Made by a program: the position numbers and the translations under genes. Below are positions 50,023 through 62,600 of a DNA stretch of 64,000 nt, one piece after another. Below the pieces are notes generated by a model. That model saw nothing but the letters and a program-made list of their open reading frames with translations, was not told where the DNA came from and did no database searches. Position 1 is the first letter of the stretch. Every line of letters begins with the position of its first letter. The stretch comes from Sipunculus nudus (Eukaryota > Annelida > Sipuncula > Golfingiida > Sipunculidae), in the NCBI GenBank assembly GCA_026874595.1, contig CM049313.1:58301159-58365158 (forward strand), read 5' to 3'.

Positions 50023-53000
50023 CTGAAAGAAAAGTTCAAAGAAATTTATTTAATGTTTCGATGTAACGACCTTTTTTAATTATAACAAGTATTACAAGAA
50101 ACTACTCCCTGAATCATATACAAACATTTTGAGGTAAATTATGTCGGCACACACACGTAATTTATTATTTTACTTAGGATGCTATTTTGTCTGAATGGTT
50201 TGTACCTAGAGGACCTCGAAAGTTTAAATTATAGATACGGTACCCTTTTATATACTCATCCCAAACCCTGATGCCTGTAGGACTATCGACAAGCCAAAAG
50301 TTACAATGCAGAGGCATACGAAAACAAATTTATAATGCCCTTGGCAGCTGTTCAAATATGGAAACGGATAAAGTTGCTTAGGAACCTACATTCAGTGGGC
50401 TTTTCATATTATACTCCAGTGACGAGGACAATTCTAAAGTAAAATTCACGTGTTTTTATCGTAATGCCAGCAAATATGGTTTGTTATTATGAAATTGTAA
50501 ATTCAAAAGGCTCTCCTGTGGTGTCTTTATCACAGAAAATTCTTTTTAAACAGAACCCTGACGCTTTTTATATTATGAGAAAAATTACATGATATGCAGT
50601 CCTAAAGATTAAGGGTTTGAATGAGCCTAGTTATCCAAATAGTATTTTCGCGTGTTGTATGGATGTATGATATCGACTGGAGTTGTAGGCATGCGACCAG
50701 CTTTAAAATAAGGAAAGAAAAACGGAACACAAAGCTCCTTTGTACAAATAGGACCAGTTTTGAAGTAAGAATGACAATGTACGAAACGGTACGTAAGTTT
50801 CCTGAGGTATCTCATATTGGTCGATGCAGCAATCACATCATAGGTAAGAAAAGTACCTTTTGCGGAGAAGGTTCAGCGGTCTAGCAATCACTATACAGGT
50901 GACTTTCAGAAAGACGATAAATCAGTAAGCATATTGTATTTACATCGAAAGTTTGTCTGATAGACCTGATCTTAACCGTTAGAAAGCAGTCACCATCATT
51001 GTTGGAGTTCCGACCTCCGCCAAAATATCAAAAGTGCACTGACATGATGTGTTTTGCACAAATCAGCTACCAACAACACTTTTTATATTTGTAGAACTTT
51101 CTTAAACACATTGCCTACCGCCAACATTAGTTATACAAAGATTTAAACATTCTGATAAATATAATATTCCCCTAGTTATTAAAACATTAACATTGTTTAG
51201 GCAGTATGAATGAATGTCATGTAGCAACATGTGACAGTCTAATTTTTTTTTAGTTTATACTATTAAGAGTCTGCTGATAAAGAAAAGCCTGTTTTGTAAC
51301 ATAAGCTATTAGGGTTTATTACTGCACATAGCATTATAACTCAATAAATAAAACATCAATGTGAAACATACCTGTCCAGTAATAATTTGTTGTGTCGTTC
51401 AGAGCGGCCTCGTAGAGTCTTCTAAATGCAATAGCCCTTGCAGGCAATATTGAGCGTGTCTGATTCAGCTTTGTATCCGTTTCATTATGGCAATCCACAA
51501 TAAACGTTTTCAGCTTCGAAGAAAAAAACATAAGCAATATTTAGATGTTACCACTCTTAGAAAACTAAGAACATTTACTATCTGTCTGTTTTGTTCGGTG
51601 ATTGAATGACCAAATTGCCTACCTCTGTCCGATTTGGGCATGTTCCAGTGCTTGAAAACTCGCCTGTCATTTCATTATCCATACAGTCACAGAATGAAGT
51701 AAGCTTCATAAATATATAATAAAATATAAATTAGAGCCATCAATTGTAACTGTTGGTTATGATTTAAAATAAGATAAATTATAAGATATATTGTTGGTTT
51801 ACTAATGGATGCAACAAAAGTTTTGAGCTGTCGTCCAATTTGAATCAAGATCAAGCAGATATTGTTTGGAGGGTGTAGAGATCATGATAAAAATTATAAC
51901 ACTGATAACCTTTGCACATTTTACAGGGAAAATGTCATATAATTTTATACTTAATTTAATAAACTTTGCCGATTTTTAGTTTCATGCTCTTAAAATATGT
52001 TTATATAACAACAGGGAATGGGTCTATTATTCTTACTTTTATTTAAAAAAAAGTATATATATAACAATATTTCTTATAAGCTAACACGACGTTTGATTAT
52101 TTAAAAAAATAATCTTTATAAATTACATTGAATGTTTATGATAACAGAAATAGGTCGATTGTTATCTGTATTACTAATACTAATACGATCAGTACAAAAT
52201 ATCTTAATTCGGATCTTCATTTGTTAATACGAAATTTCGCAACGTGCCAAGTAATGGCCTGTGTATACCAAAGTACACTTTGAAGGGGTTATACTTTAAA
52301 ATCTATTTAAGGTATTATCAAGCTTTCTTAAGAAATGGATCTTAAATTTTTAACTTTTTTTCACAAGATGGCCTTGACCTCTTTTCAAGCCTAAAAAGAT
52401 TCGCAGTTTTACTATATTATTCGCCATTTTTATTAGTACGCACAATATTTATTATGATGCAATGTAAAAGGTAAACAATAATCCAAAACATAACTAAACA
52501 AAGTAGTAATCTAAAGTATATTCCACACACAAAGGAGATTTCGGCAAAATGTTTGAATCAACAGCATACCTCTCTTAGTTTGTTTTGTTTCCATTAAAGT
52601 GCACTTTAAATTAGAGGTTTAAGATATTTTTTTTTTCAAATTTTGCTAAATTTGCTTTTTAAGAGGTTTTCAACATTTAAGCTTGTGAGAATTGTACAAT
52701 AAATTATCCCGTACCCATGCGTCGATAATGTCTCGAATTCTTTTCGTTCTGGTAGTAAATTTTTCAGCCCAGTTAGCTACGACAGATGGGAAATTATAAA
52801 AAATAGATATTAATCATAATCCTTCATACAGTGTTACAGGATATATATAAAAAAAACCAGTGTACTTAGATATAACCAATTAAGGTTTTTTATATATTAA
52901 TTCCTTTATAATGAATGTAATAGAGGTGCTTAGTGCTTTTACATAATTTAAAACAACAACATTAAAAAAAAACTATATTCATTAAAACTTAAGATAATGT

Positions 53001-54259
53001 GAAAAAAAATCTTGAAAGTCTGCCTTCAGTTTTGTTTATAATGTAAGATGATTTAAGACCACACCTTTGTTGAAATTAACCTTGTCGAATTTGTTGTCCA
53101 TGCTGGTCCACAGTTTTTTTCTGTATGCAAATATGGATTTCGGTATCGTCGTATTGGTTTCTTCCATGCATGGAGTATGAAGCTTCAAGAAGAATTATTC
53201 CAAAAATTAATAGTTATCCAAAAACTATCCAACATCTTCTATGCTGACATGAATAGTGAGCGATGCTCGATTTTCATTGGATTCTAATGTTCAATGTATT
53301 GTATTGGACATACACATTACATATATATATGAGGACATCTAATGAGTACATACAGGACTGGTAAATATATTTATGTTAAAATGAGGACATCTCATGAGTA
53401 CATACAGGACTTGTATATATCTTTTTAATAAAGTGAGGACATCTCATGAGTCCATACAAGACTGGTAAATATCTTTATGTTAAGATGAGCACATCTCTTG
53501 AGTACATACAAGAATGGTAAATATCTTTATGTTAAGATGAGCACATCTCTTGAGTACATACAAGAATGGTAAATATCTTTCTGTTAAAAAGAGGACATCT
53601 CATGACTACATACAAGACTGGTAAATGTCTTTATAATGAAATGAGGACATATCATGAGTACATACAAGACTAGTAAACATCTTTATGTTAAGATGAGTAC
53701 ATCTCATGAGTACATACAAGAGTTGTAAGTATCTATATAATAAAATGAGTACATCTCATGAGTACATACAAGACTTGTAAGTATCTATATAATAAAATGA
53801 GGACATATCATGAGTACATACAAGACTGGTAAATATCTTTATGTTAAAATGAGGACATATTATGATTTCATACAAGAATGGTAAACATCTGCCATATCAA
53901 TAAGATTAGACAGGTCAGTCTGTGAATATGAAATATATCTTCTCAGGATACTAGCCGCCCCTGTTTTTGGATGACTTTTACAACCTTCCACTTTTTTGCA
54001 CCTTTAAAAAAGTCAGTCATCAGCTCAGTGATCATGTGGGATCACTGCTAACCTTGCAGAACCAGCACTCGAGAAATCTAAATCCACATATAAAATTGAA
54101 AATAGTCGAATGACGTTTAACCTGCCCTGTCCAACCTGACATGTTGTTATTTATCATCAATTAGTTCTCCAGCCCGAGTAGAGGGAGTTTCCTGCATATC
54201 CAGGAAGAATATCTGGGTTGAGAGGCTTATTTGAACCTACTTTAAAAATATCGCACAAC

Positions 54260-54299
<40 letters not shown>

Positions 54300-54470
54300 G
54301 TAATTTCAGTAAACTCCGAAGGAGAACTGAAGTAGAGACTTTCTGTATGCCGGTTGGATTATCTTTGACCGATGTACGAGGAGCCACAATTATTCTGTGC
54401 ATTCTGGAAGTTACGTCAAAATTCTGCCTGTAACGTATGTAGGCAGAACGTTTGAATATATTTCTTTCGC

Positions 54471-54524
<54 letters not shown>

Positions 54525-57500
54525 TGTACACTTAAAAAAAAATTGTCATTTCTCGGTGGCAGGCGGCGCCAGTGAGGTATGGAAAAGGTCCAATAAGCAT
54601 GTTTCGTATATTTTTTAAAGGGTCATGCAATCATGCTACTTTGATAACATCAATCTTGTAACCAACAGTAATATGTTATTAGGTGAAGATCTTACCGTTT
54701 CTTTTGATGGTGTGCCACCATTCATATACACATCTCCTAGTTTTGAGAATACACACCGGATATACTGGGTGAACTGTTATGAAAATAAATGAACATCACT
54801 CAATTACTGCAAAACCAACAGGCATGTAGGGACAGCTTGACAAATCAAATGGATCAAATGGTTATATCATGGGTAGCACTCAGTATTCTACTGGAGAGAA
54901 AAGCTTATGCATCAGATCAACTATATATTTTACATGTCTTATAATATTGGAAACAATTGGAAACATGTGTTTTAACTCTGATCCTTTGGAACAAATTATA
55001 GTTAACCCATAGCAAATAACCATACAATTTGAATTAATACCTATTAAATGTTCGCACATTATAGAATGTAGCACAACTGGGGTATCCGCAAACTGAATTT
55101 TAGTGGTAAAATGAATGACAAAAAAAAAAATCAAATTTGAGCTATTTAAATTTTAATATTCAAAATGGTTGAATTCTGCTGTAAAGACTCCTGATATGTA
55201 TGGACATACTCACAAACTCGTAGGTATTGTTTACTAACATCCTGCAGATGGTATCAAGATGTATATTGCACGGTTCTGAGGACAATCAAGGTATATTCGG
55301 TTATATAAGGGCATGTATGATTCACAAGAAACCTACAAGTATCCCCAATTTTATGAATTAACCGATTATGAAAGCATTTTTTTTTATTCTTCTACATTTT
55401 GTGTTTATTTTTGTAGAGGACAAAATACATATAATAATTAAATATAATAAAAATATATGCAATCAGAATTCATCTACAAATAGCATTTTTTCGAAAGGGG
55501 ATGTCTTAGTTAATTGAAGCATGAACAAGTAAGAATAGAACATTAATAAAATATAGCATTCTTTACACCAAGAACTCCAAAGGAGTTCCACTTTGTTCAA
55601 ACTTTGTGCGATCATAACATTGTGGATTTATTAGAGAAACATTTTTATGAAGTATGAAGCAACAAAGAAGTAAGGTATTACTTTCAGATATTTTTGAACT
55701 TGTATTTTCAGAATATACTAACGGTCAATTAATATCTGCTTTCAAGGTTTTTCAAAATAGTTATGACGGTGCCTCGTTAACAGACCAACAAACAACCTGA
55801 AGCCTAGATGTGCAAGTAACCAGACAGCTAGAAGGACAGATTAGGGACGGAGCCTTTTGCTATAGCATTGAAGGTTAAGAGTGTTCCTGGGCGACCAAAA
55901 TACAGTATGTAAACAATAAAATTGAACCACGAGTGTATTGTACACAGAGGTCTCGAACTTTTATTTAATTCGATCGATGCAGAGTAGAAGCATCCATCAA
56001 CTCTTAATGCGAAAAATCACAAATTAACATGGGTCTGATGAGTAAGGAAAAGTCAACAAATGGAGCGTACTAACCCTGTGTTGTCCCAACGGTTGAAGGA
56101 GCTGGTGTTGTGGTCGGAGCTGGTGTAGTGGTCGGAGCTGGTGGGAGAGCTGGTGTAGTGGTCGGAGCTGGTGGGGGAGCTGGTGTTGTGGTCGGAGCTG
56201 GTGGGGGAGCTGGTGTTGTGGTCGGAACTGGTGGGGGAGCTGGTGTAGTGTTGGGAGCTGGTGAAGGAGCTGGTGTAGTGGTGGGAGCTGGCGGAGGAGC
56301 TGGTGTAGTGGTTGGAGCTGGCGGAGGAGCTGGTGTAGTGGTCGGAGCCGGGGGAGGAGCTGGTGTGGTGGTCGGAGCCGGGGGAGGAGCTGGGGTAGTG
56401 GTCGGAGCTGGTGGGGGAGCTGGTGTAGTGGTTGGAGCTGGCGGAGGAGCTGGTGTAGTGGTCGGAGCCGGGGGAGGAGCTGGTGTAGTGGTCGGAGCAG
56501 GGGGAGGAGCTGGTGTAGTGGTCGGAGCCGGGGGAGGAGCTGGTGTAGTGGTTGGAGCTGGCGGAGGTGCTGGTGTAGTGGTGGGAGCTGGCGGAGGCGC
56601 TTGTGTAGTGGTGGGAGCTGGCGGAGGAGCTGGTGTAGTGGTCGGAGCCGGGGGTGGAGCTGGTGTAGTGGTCGGAGCCGGGGGAGGAGCTGGTGTAGTG
56701 GTCAGAGCCGGCGGGGGAGCTGGTGTAGTGGTGGGAGCTGGTATGGGAGCTGGTGTAGTGGTTGGAGCTGGTGGGGGAGCTGGTGTTGTGGTCGGGGCAG
56801 GCGGGGGAGCTGGTGTTGTGGTCGGGGCAGGCGGGGGAGCTGGTGTTGTGGTCGGAGCTGGTGGGGAAGCTGGTGGAGAGGTCGGAGCTGGCGGAGGAGC
56901 TGGTGTAGTGGTCGGAGCTGGTGGGGGAGCTGGTGTAGTGGTGGGAGCTGGTGGGGGAGCTGGTGTAGTGGTTGGAGCTGGTGGGGGAGCTGGTGTTGTG
57001 GTCGGGGCAGGTGGGGGAGCTGGTGTTGTGGTCGGAGCTGGCGGGGGAGCTGGTGTAGTGGTCGGAGCTGGTGGGGAAGCTGGTGTAGTGGTCGGAGCCG
57101 GCGGAGGATCCGGTGTAGTGGTCGGAGCTGGTGGGGGAGCTGGTGTAGTGGTGGGAGCTGGTGGGGGAGCTGGTGTAGTGGTTGGAGCTGGTGGGGGAGC
57201 TGGTGTTGTGGTCGGGGCAGGTGGGGCAGCTGGTGTTGTGGTCGGAGCTGGCGGGGGAGCTGGTGTAGTGGTCGGAGCTGGTGGGGAAGCTGGTGTAGTG
57301 GTCGGAGCCGGCGGAGGATCCGGTGTAGTGGTTGGAGCCGGCGGAGGAGCTGGTGTAGTGGTCGGAGATGGAGGGGGAGCTGGTATGGTGGTCGGAGATG
57401 GAGGGGGAGCTGGTGTAGTGGTGGGAGCTAGATGGGGAGCTGATGTAGTGGTCGGAGCTGGAGGGGGAGCTGGTGTAGTGGACGGAGCTGGTGGGAGAGC

Positions 57501-59613
57501 TGGTGTAGTAGACGGAGCTGGCGGTGGAGCTGGTGTAGTGGTCGGAGCTGGTGGAGGAGCTGTCGTAGTGGTGGGAGCTGGTGGAGGAGCTGGTGTAGTG
57601 GTAGGAGCTGGTGTAGTGGTAGAGGGAGCAATATAAACATTAATGAATCTCTTAAAAAATATGCGTCAAAGTAACATGCTGAAGAAAATAGTTTTTCCTG
57701 CCAATACAACGAAACACGAAGCACGTGCTTCATAGGTAGATAGTTTTAAAACTATATCTATATATTTTTTGGCGAAACAATACGTATCAGAAGCATAGGC
57801 TAGTAGACTTACTCGGACAAACCTTTTCCGTGACGTTCGTTATGTGGTTTAAAAATTCTTTACAGAAAGTTGATGCATCTGGTAAAACCGATTGCGGGGA
57901 TGAAGTGTTTGCTGACGAATAACATGTGTTGCACTCAGTCATCAACTGCAAACAAATGCAGTGTTTGGTGGATATACATTTTTCATAAAATTTATAATTT
58001 TATTATATATTTGGCCTAATCTGTCTATATATGTTTAAGGATTTCTATAGTTTTTTTAAACCTGTACCTCATTAAAATCTGCTTTTTATAAAATTTGCAT
58101 AGTTCATGAATCAGAAATTGGATGCAAAATCATTTTAATAAAAAAGAATAAAATCCGCTCCTTAAGCATCCTTCGCATGCATTTGATATACCCGTATAAA
58201 TTCATGTAACTCTTACCGTAGCATGGTCTACACGGCCACTTAACGCAGTGCTGTTCCTCAAACATTTACAGAACACTCTAATCTATGAATTCAAGAATAT
58301 GCAGGTCATATATTAATCGGATCAAGAAAGGTCCGTATTAGATATTTTACATAATACAGCGAGGAAGGACACTACGTGTTAGGGTTAAGTATAAGAAAAA
58401 CTTGTCATATTCTTAATCGTGACCTAAGAATGAAATGATCATGTATAATCTTTCATTGAACATATTGCATAATGCCCGGCTTATTTGCTGAAATAGACAA
58501 CTGTTATACATAGAGCGCATGAACCTGGAAAAGGTTCTGCTTTTTTATTCGAAAGTACTGCTTGTAAAACTGATTCTCAAGTTTAACGGAAAGTCCATAG
58601 AAGACAATGAGGCTAATTTAGGATAATATACGATGGTTTCCAATTGTTATAATTATTATTATAAAGTTAATAATTTTAACAAAGTAATGGTGATAAATAT
58701 CAAAATAGGTATTATCAAATATTACGGTTTTAGACAATTAAGGCAATGTGACAAATTCATCAAATGTACACTGAAAATGTTTAATATAAAGATTACATTC
58801 ATGCAGGAACACAGACTTACCCACGTAACTACAACAACCCGAATAGTAATAATTGCGTCCAATGCATCACCGCCAGGACAGACTGTAATTAAAGGGGATA
58901 CAAGCAGTCTTTATTTTTTTGATTGTCAGTTTACCTGTATATTTATTTGTTTATTTGTTTTTATAAAGTATTTTGTTTAAACTGAAAAAGCTGTTTGCTC
59001 AGTATAAGGAGTCGCGATCCAATAATTTGGGAAAATTGGAAAATGATCTGCATATAGCCCCAGGAAAATCTTTTAGCTAAATTGCTACAAATATGTTATA
59101 AATAATATACAGTTCAGTAAATATTCGCATCCCCCCGCATACTACATGGAACACTATGTTCTATAAGCAATGGTTTCATTTTAAATGCTTATAATCATTG
59201 ACTGCAGAATTAATGGAAGACTCGACCTTTCTTTATTCTTTTTGTAATTTCAATCTTTACGGTCGTTATCATGATCACCGTAACCGAATGTGGTTGTTCG
59301 TTTTCACTTTTATCATTGCACCTTTCAATATATACCAAAACCTAAAAAAAAGATATTATAGAATGAAAAGGTAACATTCTAGATATATATGAATTAATAT
59401 GGTGAACAAATTGGCTATCTGAATATTTCGGTCCATTTTGATAAATATACGGCTCCAATACAGCTATACGGGTATAAATACATAAACCTTTAATGTTTAT
59501 TAAATTTATTACATGAGTATTTGAAATTTGGGGGTTGACAAATAAATAAATATTTAATCTGAATGATATCTTGTTAAATAAATATATTCAGACAAAATGG
59601 GCAGTGTTTACAC

Positions 59614-59696
<83 letters not shown>

Positions 59697-62600
59697 AGTT
59701 AAGCCACAAGCTCTGCCGTGGTACCTGAAGATTGCCACGCTTACCTGAACTTACTTTATCGGTTCTTCGTTGCATCTACTCCCTGTCTTAAACACTTTTT
59801 AATATGAAAAAAGGAAAATAAATAACTAGATGTAATCAGACAATGGTCCTCAGAGGGCCCCGCATGGTGGATAGGTGTAGAGTGAAACTGGTTGGATCAT
59901 CCGTTCGATGTTTGAAGATGATAGTACAGTAGTAGCACAACGTTCAGCATAGTGGCGATGTAACAATCTCTATATGGCAAATATCCCTTACGAGAAAATC
60001 TAGTCTCTTTTTGCATGAAAAAAGGTCACCGATTGTGCTCAGGCAGCCATATTGATTTTTGGCGGGTCTGAAAATTGATAGAAACGAAGCCCTCCATTGC
60101 ATCAATCATACCTGTCAATTGCAGAAAGATGAATTCTATTCTCTTAGGGATATGACGTTTGAAAAATAAAATCACTGATTGTGCTCTGGCAGCCATATTG
60201 GATTTTCGGCGGGTCTAAAATTCGAAAGGGACGAAGAGCTCCTAGGCACCAGTCTTCCCTGGAAATACATCAATCGTATTCTCTTTTGGATATCTCGCGC
60301 AGAAAAAAAATTGTCGTCTGGCAGCCATATTGTATTTTTGGCGGGTCTGACATTTTATCGGGACGGAGCGCTTCTAGGCATCAATCATCCCTGTGGATCT
60401 GAGAAAGATCAATAGTATTTTCTTTGTTATATCACGCGCGAAAAAAAAACACCGATTTTGCTCTGGCGGACAGATTGAATTTTTGGTGGGTATGAATTTC
60501 GGTAGGGACGGAGCACTCTTACTTACCATTCATCCCTGTGGATTTGAGAATGATCCATCGTATTCTCTTTGGGATATGGTGCGCGAAAGAAAGCGTCACT
60601 GACGGACGGACGGAGGGACAGACGGACACTTCCCACTACAGGTTCCCGCTTTTTTTCAGGAAGATGAAACATATTCTCATAGGGATATGACGCTTGAAAA
60701 AAAAGTCACCGATTGTGCTCTGGCAGCCATATTGAATTTTTGTCGGGTCTGAAATTCAATAGAAACGGAGCCCTCCTAGGCACCAATCATCCCTGTGGAT
60801 TTGAGAAATATCTGTCGTATTCTCTTTGAAATATCGCACGCGAAGCAAAATTACCGTTTGTGCTCTGGCGGCCATATTGATTTTTTTGCGGATCTGAAAT
60901 TCAATAAGGACGGAGCCCTCATAGGCACTAATCATCCGTGTGGATTTGAGAATTATCCATCGTATTCTCTTTGGGATATAGTGCGCAAAAGAAAGCTCCA
61001 CTGACGACGGACGGAAGGACGGACGGACGGACATACTGACACTTTACACTATAGGGTACCGCTTTTTTAAAGCGGGGTGCTAATTATAAAAAAAAATTAA
61101 ATGACTGGGAGTATCTTTTTTCTGTTCAACCATGGATTTTGGTATTTCTAGATGATGCAAGCAACGACTCTTGTATTAAAACGATAACTGTGCAGGCCTG
61201 CCAAATCTTAATAACAAAAAAAGGAAGAGCACTGTTAAAAGCAGCCTCCTTTGAAATAAAAAGATTGAAGAGAAGCGTATAATTACGACGATACCCGATG
61301 TTTATCACAGAACGAACAAAGATGTGCTTCATATACTATATATAGTAAGAAAAATGCATAGTGAACATCGCCATGCATTAAGGAGGGCATTCTCCGCATT
61401 TTGTGACACTTGCTTCACATTTACAGACAAAAAATTTACAAAGTGTCCGACTCCCATGTACTTACTGGACTGTTTTAGCAGGAGAGAAATATATCTCTGA
61501 ACTATCTTAAAATAAAGAGTGAGCTTAAAAAAAAGGTGATTTTGCATGCCTGCTTTGAAAGGTTTTTTTCACGGGATTAAGAAGCATGACGGCAAATGAG
61601 AAATGTTTTAATTGGTTTACACCTCTACAAGTTTTGCGAGCAATTACAGCATAAAAAACCTTAGTGTCAACTATAGTTTGGTACTATGAATATTCGAAGT
61701 CTTCTTTCTCTCAGTATATTTTATTTTCTAGGTGGTGAACGACAAATCGACGAAAAGTATTTTTCAAGATAACTTGGAGAAAAAACGTATACTCTCTTAC
61801 TCTTTTCTTTGTAGCGTTGCATGACCCGCCGCCTGTTTTAGAATCGATACAATTCCGGAACTTGTTAAGCTGAAGGAAAGAGTAATTGGAGATTTTCTTA
61901 ACATTTTCATACTTATACACAAAAACCGCAAGATGGTGAAAAGTGTATCGAAGATGTATCATACATCGAAACATCAAATAAATTTAGCCGGCGATTTGGG
62001 TATCATGAAAAATTATTCCTGCTCAAATAATAAATATTAAGATATTTAACAACATGATTATTGTTTCCCTTGCGTAGGAGTATATTAAGATATAAGTATA
62101 TAGGAGTATATTAAATATAACAAAATAAATATTACTTTTTCCTGAATCAAAATAAAATATATTGTAATTGTAATCCTACAGATTTCTTGCTGGCTGTTTT
62201 CATATCTTCACATACAGCATTGACGCAAGAGGCTGAAACAGATGAAAATTTCCGTTTAATGTTAATAGGATATTGCAGATTTGTATATTACTACATAATT
62301 TTTTTTCTATCAGAATGAAGCAATCTGATACTCGATGGCAGTACATTTTGGACTATTTATTTTGAGAGTGCTTACTTTCAGAGCAATGATAACTTTAAAT
62401 ATATTACATTCAAACCAAGTAGCATTCGGAGCTGGTGTTGTAGTCGGAGCTGGTGTAGGAGCTAGTGTAGTGGTCGGAGCAGGTGTAGGAGCTGGTGTAG
62501 TGGTCGGAGCTGGTGGAGGAGCTGGTGTAGTAGTCGGAGCTGGTGAAGGAGATGGTTTGAGAGAATTAATGGAATATGATTAATTAATCAGATGTACACT

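Noticed and set aside
50627-50836. 69-codon - strand frame inside the last intron of the mucin-module gene
   Set aside because: Open on both strands, and splice sites of the required phase (1-0, 62 nt) are lacking.
50979-51038. Possible - strand exon reading [19 protein letters not shown]
   Set aside because: An acceptor exists, but the entry phase is wrong for the preceding exon and the frame stops without a suitable donor.
56601-57431. 276-codon + strand frame rich in Cys/Ser/Trp/Gly
   Set aside because: Another frame of the same 30-bp repeat; open only because the repeat lacks stops.
56110-57636. 508-codon + strand frame of Gly/Ala/Val repeats
   Set aside because: It is the antisense of the Pro/Thr exon, which fits a long phase-consistent - strand exon chain. 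The + frame has no splice or promoter context.
61126-61332. 68-codon - strand frame in the intron after 61466
   Set aside because: No 62-nt phase 1-0 exon could be drawn from it; the exon at 58821 fits the chain instead.
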